A stretch of DNA of 64,000 bases. Source: Odiellus spinosus. Lineage: Eukaryota; Arthropoda; Arachnida; Opiliones; Phalangiidae. The notes beneath the pieces are model-generated. The model was not told the DNA's origin and did no database searches. It worked only from the letters and a program-made list of their open reading frames with translations. Location: contig OY987228.1 in assembly GCA_963920705.1 (NCBI GenBank), forward strand, positions 21,274,565 through 21,338,564, in the 5' to 3' direction. Numbering within the stretch: the stretch's first letter is position 1; every line of letters begins with the position of its first letter. Positions 47,682 through 58,100 of the stretch are shown piece after piece. A program made the translations under genes and the position numbers.

Positions 47682-48130
47682 CAGGGTGACCACTTTTCAT
47701 ATATTTCCAATTTTTTCCTATATTTTCACCTCCTTCCTATTTTCTCCTATAATTTAATGGCAATTCCTATAATCTCCTATATTTCTACTCAAAACGTCTA
47801 GTTAAGGGTAAAGTTATAAATCATACTGTCAGCTAAGGCTGTATAAGATTATTTTAGCTTAACTGTACATTTTTCAGTTAAATTGTCTGTAAAATTCCAT
47901 ACTATTTAAGCAATTGGGTCATATGAATACCGTGTTTAAACCGGTGGCGAGAGTTGTGACGCAATAATAAACATGGTTCCTACTTTTAATTATTTTCCTA
48001 TTTTATCATATATTTTACACTTATTTCTTCCTATTTTATCCTATTTTTTACATAAATTCTTCCTATATTTTCCTATATTTCGAAAAGAAATTTCCTATAA
48101 AGGATTTTAAAATTTTCAGTGGTCACCCTG
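47682..48130. mobile_element. hAT-like non-autonomous element (449 bp)
   Basis: Terminal inverted repeats of 13 bp, CAGGGTGACCACT and its complement. The interior repeats TTCCTAT/CCTATA words and contains TTCCTATTTTCTCCTATAAT-like units near 47730 and 48000-48080. CAGGG...CCCTG ends are characteristic of hAT transposons. The expected 8-bp duplication is not visible (AAGTAACT against CTGGTGGA), so it may be old. A CATTCTCCCTTTAA family C end follows at about 48150. Confidence 0.65.
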
Positions 48131-48597
48131 CTGGTGGATTAGTTATATTCATTCTCCCTTTAATAAAAACCTTAATAGGGAATAAAAAATCCGATGTAGT
48201 CAAATTTAAGTCTTTCCTAAATTAAACGCACTGTCATCATATAGATAAGAAAGCGGCACTAACCATTACAAGGGTCATCTACCGCTCCTTCCTATAACTC
48301 AACCCTTTGGCGCCCCTTTTTTAAACACGGGTCTAAAGGGGGGACCACTTGTCTCGTATCAGCTAGGTATAAATATATCCGTTCTACTTATTTCAGTTAA
48401 CGAAATAATTACGGGGGAAAAGAAGCAAAAATTAGATCAGACAGTCGTTTAGAAAATCCACCACTTTGGGTCTTCTACGTGTTAAATAAAATACATCGAA
48501 CAAACTTTTAAAAATTTAAATTTTCTTCTCTCGGCCCCACACGTGCTGTATTTTTCCGCAAGTACTCCCACGCGGTTATAAAAGTACTTTTCTTCAT
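48131..48597. other. Non-coding sequence, nothing recognised
   Basis: It contains only the orphan family C end at about 48150-48163. No gene was recognised. Confidence 0.45.
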
Positions 48598-48604
48598 ATC
48601 CTAC

Positions 48605-48940
48605 CAGAAGCAGATGAAACCCTCCTTTGAAGTCTATTACTCCCGGGTCTTGTCTACCCCTCTCTGTATGTGTTAGTTTCAAAAAGCGCGATTCGTACGC
48701 CTCCTAACGGTAGATATTTTCGGAGGAGGAGTTCGTCGAGCGAATATATCTAGCAGCCTTGGAGTTCGTCCAAAAACGTCATCGTTTGTGGAGAGAGAGA
48801 ATTTCCAATTTTCCGTAGACAGGGGGGATGAAGTAGGACCCCTTCTAACTCGTAAAATTGGGAATTTTACCCATACAGAGAGGAGCGCTATATGGAACAT
48901 TGGAGTAGTAGACTTCAAAGGAGGGTTTCATCGGCTTCTG
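48605..48940 (-). mobile_element. Family A MITE copy A6 (336 bp, mosaic)
   Basis: Termini CAGAAGCAGATGAAACC and TTTCATCGGCTTCTG, with target-site duplication ATCCTAC at 48598-48604 and 48941-48947. The element's left and middle (read on the minus strand) are subgroup 1 (CTCCAATG, GTTAGAAGGGG). Its right arm is subgroup 2 (GAAACTAAC). This is the reciprocal of A3. Confidence 0.95.
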
Positions 48941-49093
48941 ATCCTACCTAGTTTATTTTTGAATTTCGTCTAATTTTATAGATCATATATGATCATAAGT
49001 ATATATGACAAAAGTATATAAAAGTTAATTTAAATTTTTTTTTTTTTTTGTTTTGATTACCGAGGTGCAGACCGCTTTCGTTTCATAGTAATT

Positions 49094-49228
49094 AAAGTGA
49101 GCCTGTCATGAACTCCAAATGGAAATTGAGTATAATTTTCGGAAAGATCGTTAAAAAACGATTTAAAATATATATACATATGTCATAGACAAAATTACCG
49201 GGACAGTAAAAATACATATTTTATTTTT
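49094..49228 (+). repeat. Family B MITE fragment next to copy A7
   Basis: It starts AAAGTGAGCCTGTCATGAAC and runs through TTTTCGGAAAGATCGTTAA and ATATGTCATAGAC to ACATATTTT. It then stops close to the family A insertion A7. Confidence 0.75.
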
Positions 49229-49235
49229 GTACACC

Positions 49236-49564
49236 CAGAAGCCGATGAAACCCTCCTTTGAAGTCTACTACTCTAATGTTCCTCCTCTCTGTATGGGTAA
49301 AATTCCCAATTTTACGAGATCGGAGGGGTCCTACTTCATACCCCTTGTCTACGGAAAATTGGAAATTCTCTTTCTCCACATATGACGACGTTTTTTTGAC
49401 GAACTCCAAGGCTGCTAGAGATATTCGCTCGACGAACTCCCGCTCCGAAAATATCTATCGTTAGGAGGCGTACCAATCGCGCTTTTTGAAACTAACCCAT
49501 ACAGAGAGGGGATAAACAAGACCCGGGAGTAATAGACTTCAAAGGAAGGTTTCATCGGCTTCTG
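49236..49564 (+). mobile_element. Family A MITE copy A7 (329 bp)
   Basis: Termini CAGAAGCCGATGAAACC...CGGCTTCTG with target-site duplication GTACACC at 49229-49235 and 49565-49571. Subgroup 2. About eight bases are missing in the left arm, where other copies have the TATAGCGCT region. Confidence 0.95.
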
Positions 49565-49995
49565 GTACACCTTATTTCGCGTGTTTCAGCCCTCTCGAAT
49601 CCAGCTAATTAATTATAGGAATGACTAATATACCACTGTGATTACCAAATCACTCTGAAAATGAATAGTAGACAAAGGCAGTAATATAACAACGCCTCGT
49701 GGATGGCTAGATAAAGAATAGAAAGACGGGGGGGCGTGGTTTTATTTAGTTCCTACTTTAAACAAAATTTGCCTTTAGAGGACGCTTATGGTACGCCAGA
49801 TTTAGTTAAACATATTTATCTGTTAATATAGTCGCACGTTGTTAATAGGCTTAGCTTCGATACATAATTCCAAACGTTTAAACTTATGGTTATGAAATTT
49901 TGCTTATGATAGGTATAGCTAGAAATTCAGGGGAAAATAATTTCCTCCTTTTCTTTTTCTTTGGATATTTTCTGAGCCGCGTAAGTTCTCGCGTG

Positions 49996-50215
49996 ATATA
50001 TAGACTTTTTGCCGCGCCTTATGAAGGGAGCTGCCATTTTTTCCGTTCCCCTTAGTTTCGACCCCCCAATCCGCCATTTTGGTCACCCAGAAACGAGGTG
50101 GTAGTGGCTCTGCCTACTCGTTTCTGGGTTACCAAAATGGCGGATTGGGGGGGCGAACTAAGGGGAACGGGCAAAATGGCCGCCCCCTTCATAAGGCGCA
50201 GCAAAAAGTCTATAT
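49996..50215. repeat. 220-bp foldback palindrome with about 100-bp arms
   Basis: The left arm starts ATATAGACTTTTTGCCGCGC and runs to CACCCAGAAACGA at 50096. The right arm starts TCGTTTCTGGGTTACC at 50118 and ends GCAAAAAGTCTATAT at about 50215. The unpaired centre is about 21 bp. The arms are GC-rich and nearly identical, with CCGCCATTTTGG, CCCCTTAGTT and GCCTTATGAAGGG words. It is probably a foldback transposon. No target duplication was defined because both ends are TA-rich. Confidence 0.9.
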
Positions 50216-50837
50216 ATATATAGTTAAGGGGAAGCCTTCCGTTCGGGAGTACGAAAAAATGATCGTGGCTCGACGCGGGTGGGAGGCGAATAAATATTAG
50301 ATTGAAAAGAGGAGAGAGATAATTGGTCAGAAACGCTAATAGATGTCGAGGCTGAGAGAGAAAGAACCGTGGGGGGGGGGGGGGAGAAACACGCCGCGCA
50401 GAGAAAGAGAGAGAGAGAGGAAAAAGAGACGCTAAAGAGCGAAAAGAGGTATACAGCGAAAGCCTCGGGAAATGCCACGACGTGAGCTCTCTTTAAACGG
50501 AATAAATGCCCTACACAAACAAAAGCAGTCCGAATTGGCGAGCTTTACAATGATTAAACATAGACCAAAACGGGAGGCTAAAACCTCAAGTACCTATCTC
50601 TCTCTCTCTCTTATCTCTCCTCTTCCTCGCTCGCTCAAGCTTGATTCTATTTTCATATACATATAACCTTTGAGGAATTTTTTTCTAGGGTGATTGAGCA
50701 ATTTTCGGAACACGTTTACCATATTTTACGGTTAGTCTGTTAGGCGGGGTTATCGCGATATTAGTAGAGGATCATCCTCTTTCAATTAAATGGTTAACCG
50801 TGAATTGGGGTTTCTTAAACACCACTTTATCATCGAA
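50216..50837. other. Non-coding sequence, nothing recognised
   Basis: GA-rich sequence with a G run at about 50371-50383 and a CT run at 50596-50612. No gene was recognised. Confidence 0.45.
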
Positions 50838-51406
50838 TTGTCACGAGTTCTAAATAGAATTAGGGTACCATTTTCGGAAATATTGTTAAAAAACGATTAA
50901 AAATATTTATCCATAGAAAAATTACCAAAACAGTAAAAAAAAATGGAATTCCTATGGATTATATGCCTATGAAAATATGAGTTTGATTCGTTAGAAATAA
51001 ACTTCAAAATAAAAATAACAAAAATATAGAGGGCAATTTTTTAAGACGCATGACGTAGTTTATTTCTTGGACTTCATAATTAACGATAATTTTCGTACGA
51101 AAGATTTGACTTTCTGAATTAAGTACTTTTACGAAAAAGACCGCGCGAAAGCTACCTTATCACTCGTGCTAGAACTCGCCATATTCATCTCTACAATAGT
51201 GAAATCACGTGACCATAGTGATGACGTATTTTTATTTAAAAGATATCGAAAATGGCGATTATAAAATATGTATTTTTACTGTCGCGATAATTTTGTTCTA
51301 TGAGATATGTATATATATTTTGAATCGTTTTTTTAACGATCTTTCCAAAAATTATACTCAATTTCCATTTGGATTTCATGAAAAATGAGTGACACCCACA
51401 CTTTAA
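50838..51406 (-). repeat. Family B MITE with inverted double ends
   Basis: The left part (50838-50990) carries family B right-end words in inverted orientation (TCACGAGTTC, TTTTCGGAAATATTGTT). The right part (51040-51406) is a normal reverse copy, with AGACCGCGCGAAAGC, ATCACGTGACCATAGTGATG, GCGATAATTTTGTTCTATG and GAGTGACACCCACACTTTAA. The composite is a large imperfect foldback. Confidence 0.7.
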
Positions 51407-52130
51407 ACGAGCTATTTTAATAAATTTCCAATAAATCCCTCTCATTTGTACTCGAGGCAATTAAAATTTATAGAAACTCAAAATTTTACAGCTGATCTTC
51501 TATAATATAATAATTTAACCCTATTTGTAATCTTGAATATAAAAAAAAATAAGGGAAGAAAAATTGTATATGGAAAAACTCCCGGAATTTTATTTTCATT
51601 TTATTTTTTTCCTCCTCACCATCTCGTTGGAATATCTTCAAGGTCACCAGACAGTCTCTTCCTACCGTCTAGTGTAATAACGCTACGCTTCTTAATATAT
51701 AGGTCTTACACAATTCATTTCTTTCCCTTTCATAACATAAGAACGTTGGATTCTATCCCTCAAAAAAAACCTCTCACTCCAAAGCCCTATATATTTTTTT
51801 TCTTCACTTTCTTCTTAAAGTGTCGATGACGCGACAAATTTCATTGGAAAACTATTATTTCACTTTTAGGGCAAAATGACGATTATAAAATGTGTTTTTA
51901 CTGTCCCTGTAATTTTTTCTAACATTTTCTTACGATATTTATCGAGTAAAGACTTTGAGATACGAAGGATTTCTTTATTAACAGAATATTCTTCGTACTA
52001 CACGAATTACAGTTCAATGCTGACTGGCCTTATCAATGTCATAGGTCATGTGATAAGGTTAATGCTTTATGCTTTTGACTTTGTTATCGTTAATCGTTAT
52101 CTAGTTTTTTAATACAATTATACATCAGAC
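51407..52130. other. Non-coding sequence, nothing recognised
   Basis: AT-rich sequence. Two open frames, of 98 and 78 codons, have no recognisable similarity. Confidence 0.4.
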
Positions 52131-52174
52131 CATGGATTAATTATAAGTGCCTAGGGACGTATAATTAATCCATG
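52131..52174. repeat. 15-bp perfect inverted repeat with 14-bp loop
   Basis: CATGGATTAATTATA, a 14-bp spacer and TATAATTAATCCATG form a small perfect hairpin. Short degenerate repeats of TCTAGAAAATTCTGAAAA type follow at 52215-52360. Confidence 0.8.
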
Positions 52175-52214
52175 ATCAGACATAACACAATGTCCATACG
52201 TCCGTAACGTTTCC

Positions 52215-52360
52215 AAGAATGTTCTAGAAGGTTCCAGAAAAGTCTGGAGTTGTCTAGAAAATTCTGAAAAGTGCTTGAAAGGTCTGGAAAATCTCGAAAA
52301 ATTCTAGGAAAGTCTAGAAAATTTTGGAAAGCTCTGAAAAATTCTAGAAAAAAACTCGTG
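52215..52360. repeat. Degenerate short tandem repeat (TCTRGAAAA words)
   Basis: About a dozen loosely spaced TCTAGAAAA, TCTGGAAAA and TCTGAAAA words lie in tandem at 10-13 bp intervals. This indicates an old short-period array. Confidence 0.6.
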
Positions 52361-52367
52361 ATTTTCT

Positions 52368-52442
52368 TTTTAACGATCTTTCCTAAAATGCTACTCAATT
52401 TCCATTTGTAATTCGTGTTAAATCCGTGGCAACCTCATTTTT
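52368..52442 (-). repeat. Family B MITE right-end fragment
   Basis: TTTTTAACGATCTTTCCTAA, ATGCTACTCAATTTCCATTT and GTGGCAACCTCA mark the right end of a reverse copy. The rest is absent. Confidence 0.65.
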
Positions 52443-52797
52443 AATCACGGAAAAGACTTATTTTTTGGTTCATACACACGCAACATTACTGCTCTTGACT
52501 ATTTTACACGCGACAATATAATTACATCATGATTAAATCCCGTGAAATTAAGCCTTTGTCATCGTCACTTAAAGTCAGTCACTAAACCAAAAAAACTCGC
52601 CGTCTGGCTTTGAGAATTTTTTCCCGTTACCCCCTTTCACGTTAGGCCTATAGTGTGCTGTTGCCTAGAATATTTTTTAACCCAGTCTCCATGATTTTAG
52701 CCACACCTTCCCTCATAGAGGGGGTTTAGCTACTATATTGAGTAGTGCCGGCTTTCTGTCTGTCTGTCCCACAAATTTTCTATTACACATATATTGA

Positions 52798-53134
52798 CAG
52801 AAGCCGATGAAACCCTCCTTTGAAGTCTACTACTCCAATGTTCCATGTCGCGCTCCTCTCTGTATGGGTAAAATTCCCAATTTTACGAGTTAGAAGGGGT
52901 CCTACTTCATCTCCCCTGTCTACGGAAAATTGGAAATTCTCTCTCTCCACAAACGACGACGTTTTTTTGAAGAACTCCAAGGCTGCTAGAGATATTCGCT
53001 CGACGAACTCCCCCTCCGAAAACATCTACCGTTAGGAGGCGTACGAATCGCGCCTTTTGAGAATAACCCATACAGAGAGGGGTAGACAAGACCCGGGAGT
53101 AATAGACTTCAAAGGAGGGTTTCATCGGCTTCTG
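52798..53134 (+). mobile_element. Family A MITE copy A8 (337 bp)
   Basis: Termini CAGAAGCCGATGAAACC...CGGCTTCTG with target-site duplication ATATTGA at 52791-52797 and 53135-53141. Subgroup 1 throughout. Confidence 0.95.
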
Positions 53135-53149
53135 ATATTGACTAGATTT

Positions 53150-53208
53150 AACTATCTTTCGATAAATGCTACTCAAATTGGAGCTCATTAAAAATTAGTG
53201 CCAGCCTC
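53150..53208 (-). repeat. Family B MITE right-end fragment beside A8
   Basis: ACTATCTTTCGATAAATGCT, ACTCAAATTGGAGCTCATTA and TGCCAGCCTC are family B right-end words. A8 may have inserted into this fragment. Confidence 0.5.
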
Positions 53209-53214
53209 AAGAAA

Positions 53215-55160
53215 AATGAACTTTAAAAACATTTTCATGAGGTGTGGCTAACTATGGGTTTGCCAATCTTGTTAATTTTGCTTTTTTCCAATCTTTAGCA
53301 CGGTAGAGGCTGAGTGTCTCCTTTTTTCCGTGCAGTGAACGTGGGGGGAAAGTAAATCTCTAGCGTTTGTTTTGTTTCTTTTTCTCTATCCACCTAAGGA
53401 TGAGTTTTTGCTCGGTCGCTATAGAGAATAGTCGAGTTCACATTTATTTTTGACGTAATCTCAAGGTCAGATAGATTTTGTGTAGGAATCTATGTCTGTA
53501 ATGGGTTTTCCTTCGCAAGAACCCGAAATTCTAACGTCGAACTCGCTTGACCTATTTTTTTGTTTTAAATAATTTCTCTCTATTGTTTGTTTTTGAATCG
53601 AATCAGAGAATTGGAATACATCTACTTCTCAGCGTAACACAATTTAACTTTCAAATAAAATCTAATTTAGAGAGAGGTACTGGATAAAATAGTTAAATTA
53701 ATTAAAATAAATAATTATACCAAGTTAAAGTTCGAAATTGAAGCTTAGTGTCGCTTTGAAGTCAAAACGACATGGAACTTGTAATTAAGAAGACTTAATT
53801 AAGAAGGAAAAACTCCCAGTTCTGATTTATGGCGAGTAACAGTACTATGACGTCATTAAATTGGTAAAATACGCCATTTATATCAAGTCTAGCTTTATAT
53901 ATTGGCAATTTTGAATGATTAGCTTACATTTGATAAACTGCATGTTGAACTAACCCTTTCCAAACTGTACCCGAAAGATATATAGTATACCTAAGCCCGT
54001 TTTTCTACCATTTTACCAAATTAATTGTAGTCTCAAAACAAGATCAAATGGTGATATTATTAATTTAAGTACATTATGGGAAAAACTAAAATACAATATA
54101 TATTTAGGGCGAGCAGTATATTATATTTATTCCGAAGTAAAACGGAGTCCCGGGAAAAAATTGTAATTCCATATATTGGGCCATTTTCTAAGTAATAAGC
54201 CTTAGTTTTATATGAAATAATCGATATGTATGTATATACGCATACCATAATATTATTCCCTCCCTCAGATCTTAGTTCTTTTATAGGAGAGCTAAGCTTT
54301 ATAACGTGGGTTGCAAAAAATCGAAAATAAGAAATAGCAAGTTGCTAAAGCTGAAAAAAAACCTTACAGACTATGTACGGTATAAAATAAGCTTGAAAAA
54401 TAAAATTTATTTCGTCTGGGTCTGAACTAGGCTCTACAACCCTTATATCTCTACCACGAATTGAAAAAAAATATATATATTAGTAACAACAAAAAATCCT
54501 AGACAAGGAAAGAAAAAGTTTTTTTCTCCGACTCTTCTGTAGGTTAGGAGAATTTTCTTTTTGTTATTTTTTTTTTTTATTTTTTTCTTATGTCTACAGC
54601 CACGCAACTACTCTATTTTATAACATACGTAAAAGAACGAGTACTTAAGAACTAAGAAGTTAGAGATACATTATACAAGAGCTTAAGGATAAAATCCACC
54701 TTCTAGTTTCGTACTCGTTGTTTCAAAGAACCATATGGTCAATTTCATCTTAGATCGGTAGCGAGTGATACGACTATGTTTCCTTTAAATCTATAAGAAA
54801 ATGAAACGGATGTAATGGGTAACCTATGTAGCTTTCTTCTCGCTATCAAATCAAGGTGAAATATTTTTTGCTTTATCCTCTGTGCCTCTATAGCGTTTAT
54901 ATCTTTTCTGAAGGCTGAACCCTGTTAGTTGTATCTAACTAAACAAAAACAAATTCAGCCTTCTCTCTATTTCCGGGTTTTCCATTTTCTAGTTGCGCAT
55001 CTATCCTTGTTATTTTTTTTTCTCATTTTTTTATTCCCCTTTTTTTCAACCCCCCCTTTATCTCTTTCTCACTCAAGGATCTTTCACCCTAGGCTTATTT
55101 TACATCCAACTAATTGGGGCAACTGTTGCCCTCACTAGTTGGTTCGTGTGAATTGATTTT
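53215..55160. other. Non-coding sequence, nothing recognised
   Basis: Mostly AT-rich. TGACGTCA, the CRE consensus, occurs once in CTATGACGTCATTAAA at about 53846, and a similar word lies at 60180. No exon was recognised. Confidence 0.45.
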
Positions 55161-55161
55161 A

Positions 55162-55660
55162 TATTGTGAGAAATTTTGAGAATTCAAAGATTTTAAATTG
55201 GGAGAAATTTTGAGATTTCAAAGATTTTAAATTGGGAGAAATTTTGAGATTTCAAAGATTTTAAATTGGGAGAAATTTTGAGACTTCAAAGATTTTAAAT
55301 TGGGAGAAATTTTGAGATTTCAAAGATTTTAAATTGGGAGAAATTTTGAGATTTCAAAGATTTTAAATTGGGAGAAATTTTGAGATTTCAAAGATTTTAA
55401 ATTGGGAGAAATTTTGAGAATTCAAAGATTTTAAATTGGGAGAAATTTTGAGAATTCAAAGATTTTAAATTGGGAGAAATTTTGAGATTTCAAAGATTTT
55501 AAATTGTGAGAAATTTTGAGATTTCAAAGATTTTAAATTGTGAGAAATTTTGAGATTTCTAAGATTTTAAATTGGGAGAAATTTTGAGATTTCAAAGATT
55601 TTAAATTCGGATAAATTTTGAGATTTCAAAGATTTTTTTCAAAGATATTTTTGGAAGAAA
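55162..55660. repeat. 34-bp minisatellite, about 14 units
   Basis: The unit is GGGAGAAATTTTGAGATTTC followed by AAAGATTTTAAATT (34 bp). The AGAAATTTTGAGA core occurs about 14 times at 34-bp spacing. Variants include GAATTC against GATTTC and TTGTGAG against TTGGGAG, and the last units decay. Confidence 0.96.
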
Positions 55661-56202
55661 TTGTGAGATTTCAAAGTCAATTTATCTCGTGTGAAAGGTC
55701 CTTCACATTATATAAAACAAAGTTCTTTGGGCGCCTACGTAAAGTATTTTTTGTCTACGTGCCTTTCTGTAATATAGCGGTATAGACCATGGTATAATGT
55801 TTTTACGCTTATATACTTTCCTATTCTACGCGGATATTTTCGGGGTGGGTTACATGGGGGGGGGGACGATATTTTATATTATAAAGTACGTCATAGATCT
55901 TTTTATTAGTATTTTTTGTTTAATCTAATGGGGAGAGAGAGAAAGAGAGAACTCATAACGACTGTTTTAATAATTTTGATTCGTTTCCATATACATAGAA
56001 AATATAAAATTATTTAATTTTTTTTATATATAGTTGTTATAAGGGATATAGTTTATAGTTCTATTGTTATTCCCTTGTATATAAAAAAGAAGAAGAATAA
56101 GAAAATGAAAAGGATTTAGAAATTCGAGACGGTGTTTTAGTTTAATGTGTTGCGAATACGTGGAATTTTCGATATTTTAATATTTTTGGACTCGGTTTTG
56201 TT
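55661..56202. other. Non-coding sequence, nothing recognised
   Basis: AT-rich, with a G run at 55855-55864 and a GA tract at 55933-55950. Confidence 0.45.
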
Positions 56203-56690
56203 GAGGCTGTCAGAGATCTTTCATGAACTCCGAATGGAAATTGAGTATCATTTTCGGAAAGATCGTTAAAAAACGATTCAAAAAATATATACATATGTCA
56301 TAGAACAAAATTACCATGACAGTAAAAATACATATTTTACAATCGCCATTTTCGAAAATTTTTAAAATTAAAATTCCCTGCATTAGTTCGTCATCACAAA
56401 AGTCACGTGGCTATTGTAGAGCCTACAGTTGATTCTCACGCGTTCTGGCACGTGATAAGGTCGCTTTCGCGCGGTCTTTTTCGTGAAAGAACTTAAACTA
56501 TCTTTCGTACGAAGAATATCGTTAATTACGTTCCGGAAAAACAATTACCCATACATTTTTTTGACATTTTCATTTTAAAGTATCTTAAAAACGGGTCAAC
56601 CCATAGGTATAAAAATATGAATATTATAAAAGTATAATAAAATTAAAAATATAATCCAGAGGCATTCGAATATTTTAGCTTTAATTATTA
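56203..56690 (+). repeat. Family B MITE, long copy
   Basis: It begins TGAGGCTGTCAGAGATCTTT and contains CGAATGGAAATTGAG, TTTTCGGAAAGATCGTTAA, ATTACCATGACAGTAAAAA, AAGTCACGTGGCTATTGTAG, CACGTGATAAGGTCGCTTTC and AATATAATCCAGAGGCATTC. The right terminus is diverged. It ends just before A9. Confidence 0.8.
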
Positions 56691-56716
56691 ACTTCTTTTG
56701 CATTGGTTTATCTAAC

Positions 56717-57055
56717 CAGAAGTAGATGAAACCCTCCTTTGAAGTCTACTACTCTAATGTTCGATATAGCGCTCCTCTCTGTATGAGTAAAATTCCCAAT
56801 TTTACGAGATCGGAGGGGTCCTACTTCATACCCCCTGTCTACGGAAAATTGGAAATTCTCTCTCTCCACAAACGACGACGTTTTTTTTTGACGAACTCCG
56901 AGGCTGCTAGAGATATTCGCTCGACGAACTCCCTCTCCGAAAATATCTACCGTTAGGAGGCGTACGAATCGCTCTTTTTGAAACTAACCCATACAGAGAG
57001 GGGTAGACAAGACCAGGGAGTAATAGACTTCAAAGGAGGGTTTCATTGGCTTCTG
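56717..57055 (+). mobile_element. Family A MITE copy A9 (339 bp)
   Basis: Termini CAGAAGTAGATGAAACC and TTTCATTGGCTTCTG, with target-site duplication ATCTAAC at 56710-56716 and 57056-57062. Subgroup 2, with two extra T in the ACGTTTTTTTTTGACG run. Confidence 0.95.
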
Positions 57056-57062
57056 ATCTAAC

Positions 57063-57720
57063 TAATATTGGAAATTTAAATGTTATTGATTAAATTATAT
57101 TTAACTATATAATTAATGCTTAAATTTTGTACGCTCGAAAAAGGAGGTCCAGTTTTTCAAATCCCGTATATTCGAAAGGGCCGGGTAGTTTTTAAATTAT
57201 CGAAGAGGGTTTAATCGTCCAGATTTATTAGTTAATGATAAAAATCTGAGAAGGATTGACACACGATTCAAACTTTTCTTGAACACGAATTTAACCTAAT
57301 TTCATGGAGTAGTTACTTTAAAGGGACAGCTAACTTATTACGTCAATAATCATTGAACTATTAGTAAATAGAGACCTTTATTAATACTTAATAATCATCA
57401 CAAAAATATATTTTTTTAGAAAGCAAAATTACTATATTTTGAAATATGGGAAAAGCAAATTTCGAAAAATTCGGTGAGAAATAAATACGATGGTAAAACG
57501 TGTTAATAATATTTGAGACTCTTTTTTTTTTTTTATTATTATTTTATTCGAAAACGTTAGAGAAATAAAACTCCAAAGGGGCGATTTTTTAGCCTTATCC
57601 CCCCTTCTCCAGGGGGATGGTATAAGGTACTATATTCTTTAAGGTGTTGACGTCGTGCAAGAAGACGAAAATCCTGTTAGAGGAAAAATTAAATAACGAG
57701 CAACTTCTAACTCAATTCGG
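57063..57720. other. Non-coding sequence, nothing recognised
   Basis: AT-rich sequence with T-runs. No gene or repeat family was recognised. Confidence 0.45.
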
Positions 57721-58093
57721 ACAGTTTGTCAAATTAATCTCGCGTCAAACACGCGAATTTACCCTAATTACGAGAAAATTAAAAATTAACCTAGGTTGTT
57801 TTTACACGCGCGTGACGTAGATAAATTTCCATATAAGAGCCGCGTTTATACTATTATCCTTGAAATCGATTTAAACAGTTTCAGAACGATTCGCTAAAGT
57901 AGTGTGAACCGGAAACCGTCTTTTCTCGAATCGATTTGATTTGATTTCACGAAACTGCTTCGGGAACCAGTTTCATACCGATTCTGTTTCACCAACCGAT
58001 AGATGAAGCTACTATAAATCGATTTTATAAAGACACTACGCTTAAAACGATTCCAGGCGATTTGAATATCAGTTTGATTTTGAGCTTTTAATA
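57720..58093 (+). repeat. Family H repeat, copy H3
   Basis: It shares TTGTCAAATTAATCTCGCG, CGATTTAAACAGTTTCAGAA, GGAAACCGTCTTTTCTCGAA and ACTGCTTCGGGAACCAGTTT with H1. Family E copy E2 follows directly and may have inserted in its right end. Confidence 0.75.
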
Positions 58094-58100
58094 TATTTTA

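Noticed and set aside
49730-50155. G-rich words resembling EGR sites (GGGGGGGCG), suggesting NAB self-feedback
   Set aside because: They lie in G runs and in the palindrome arms, and match the EGR consensus only partly.
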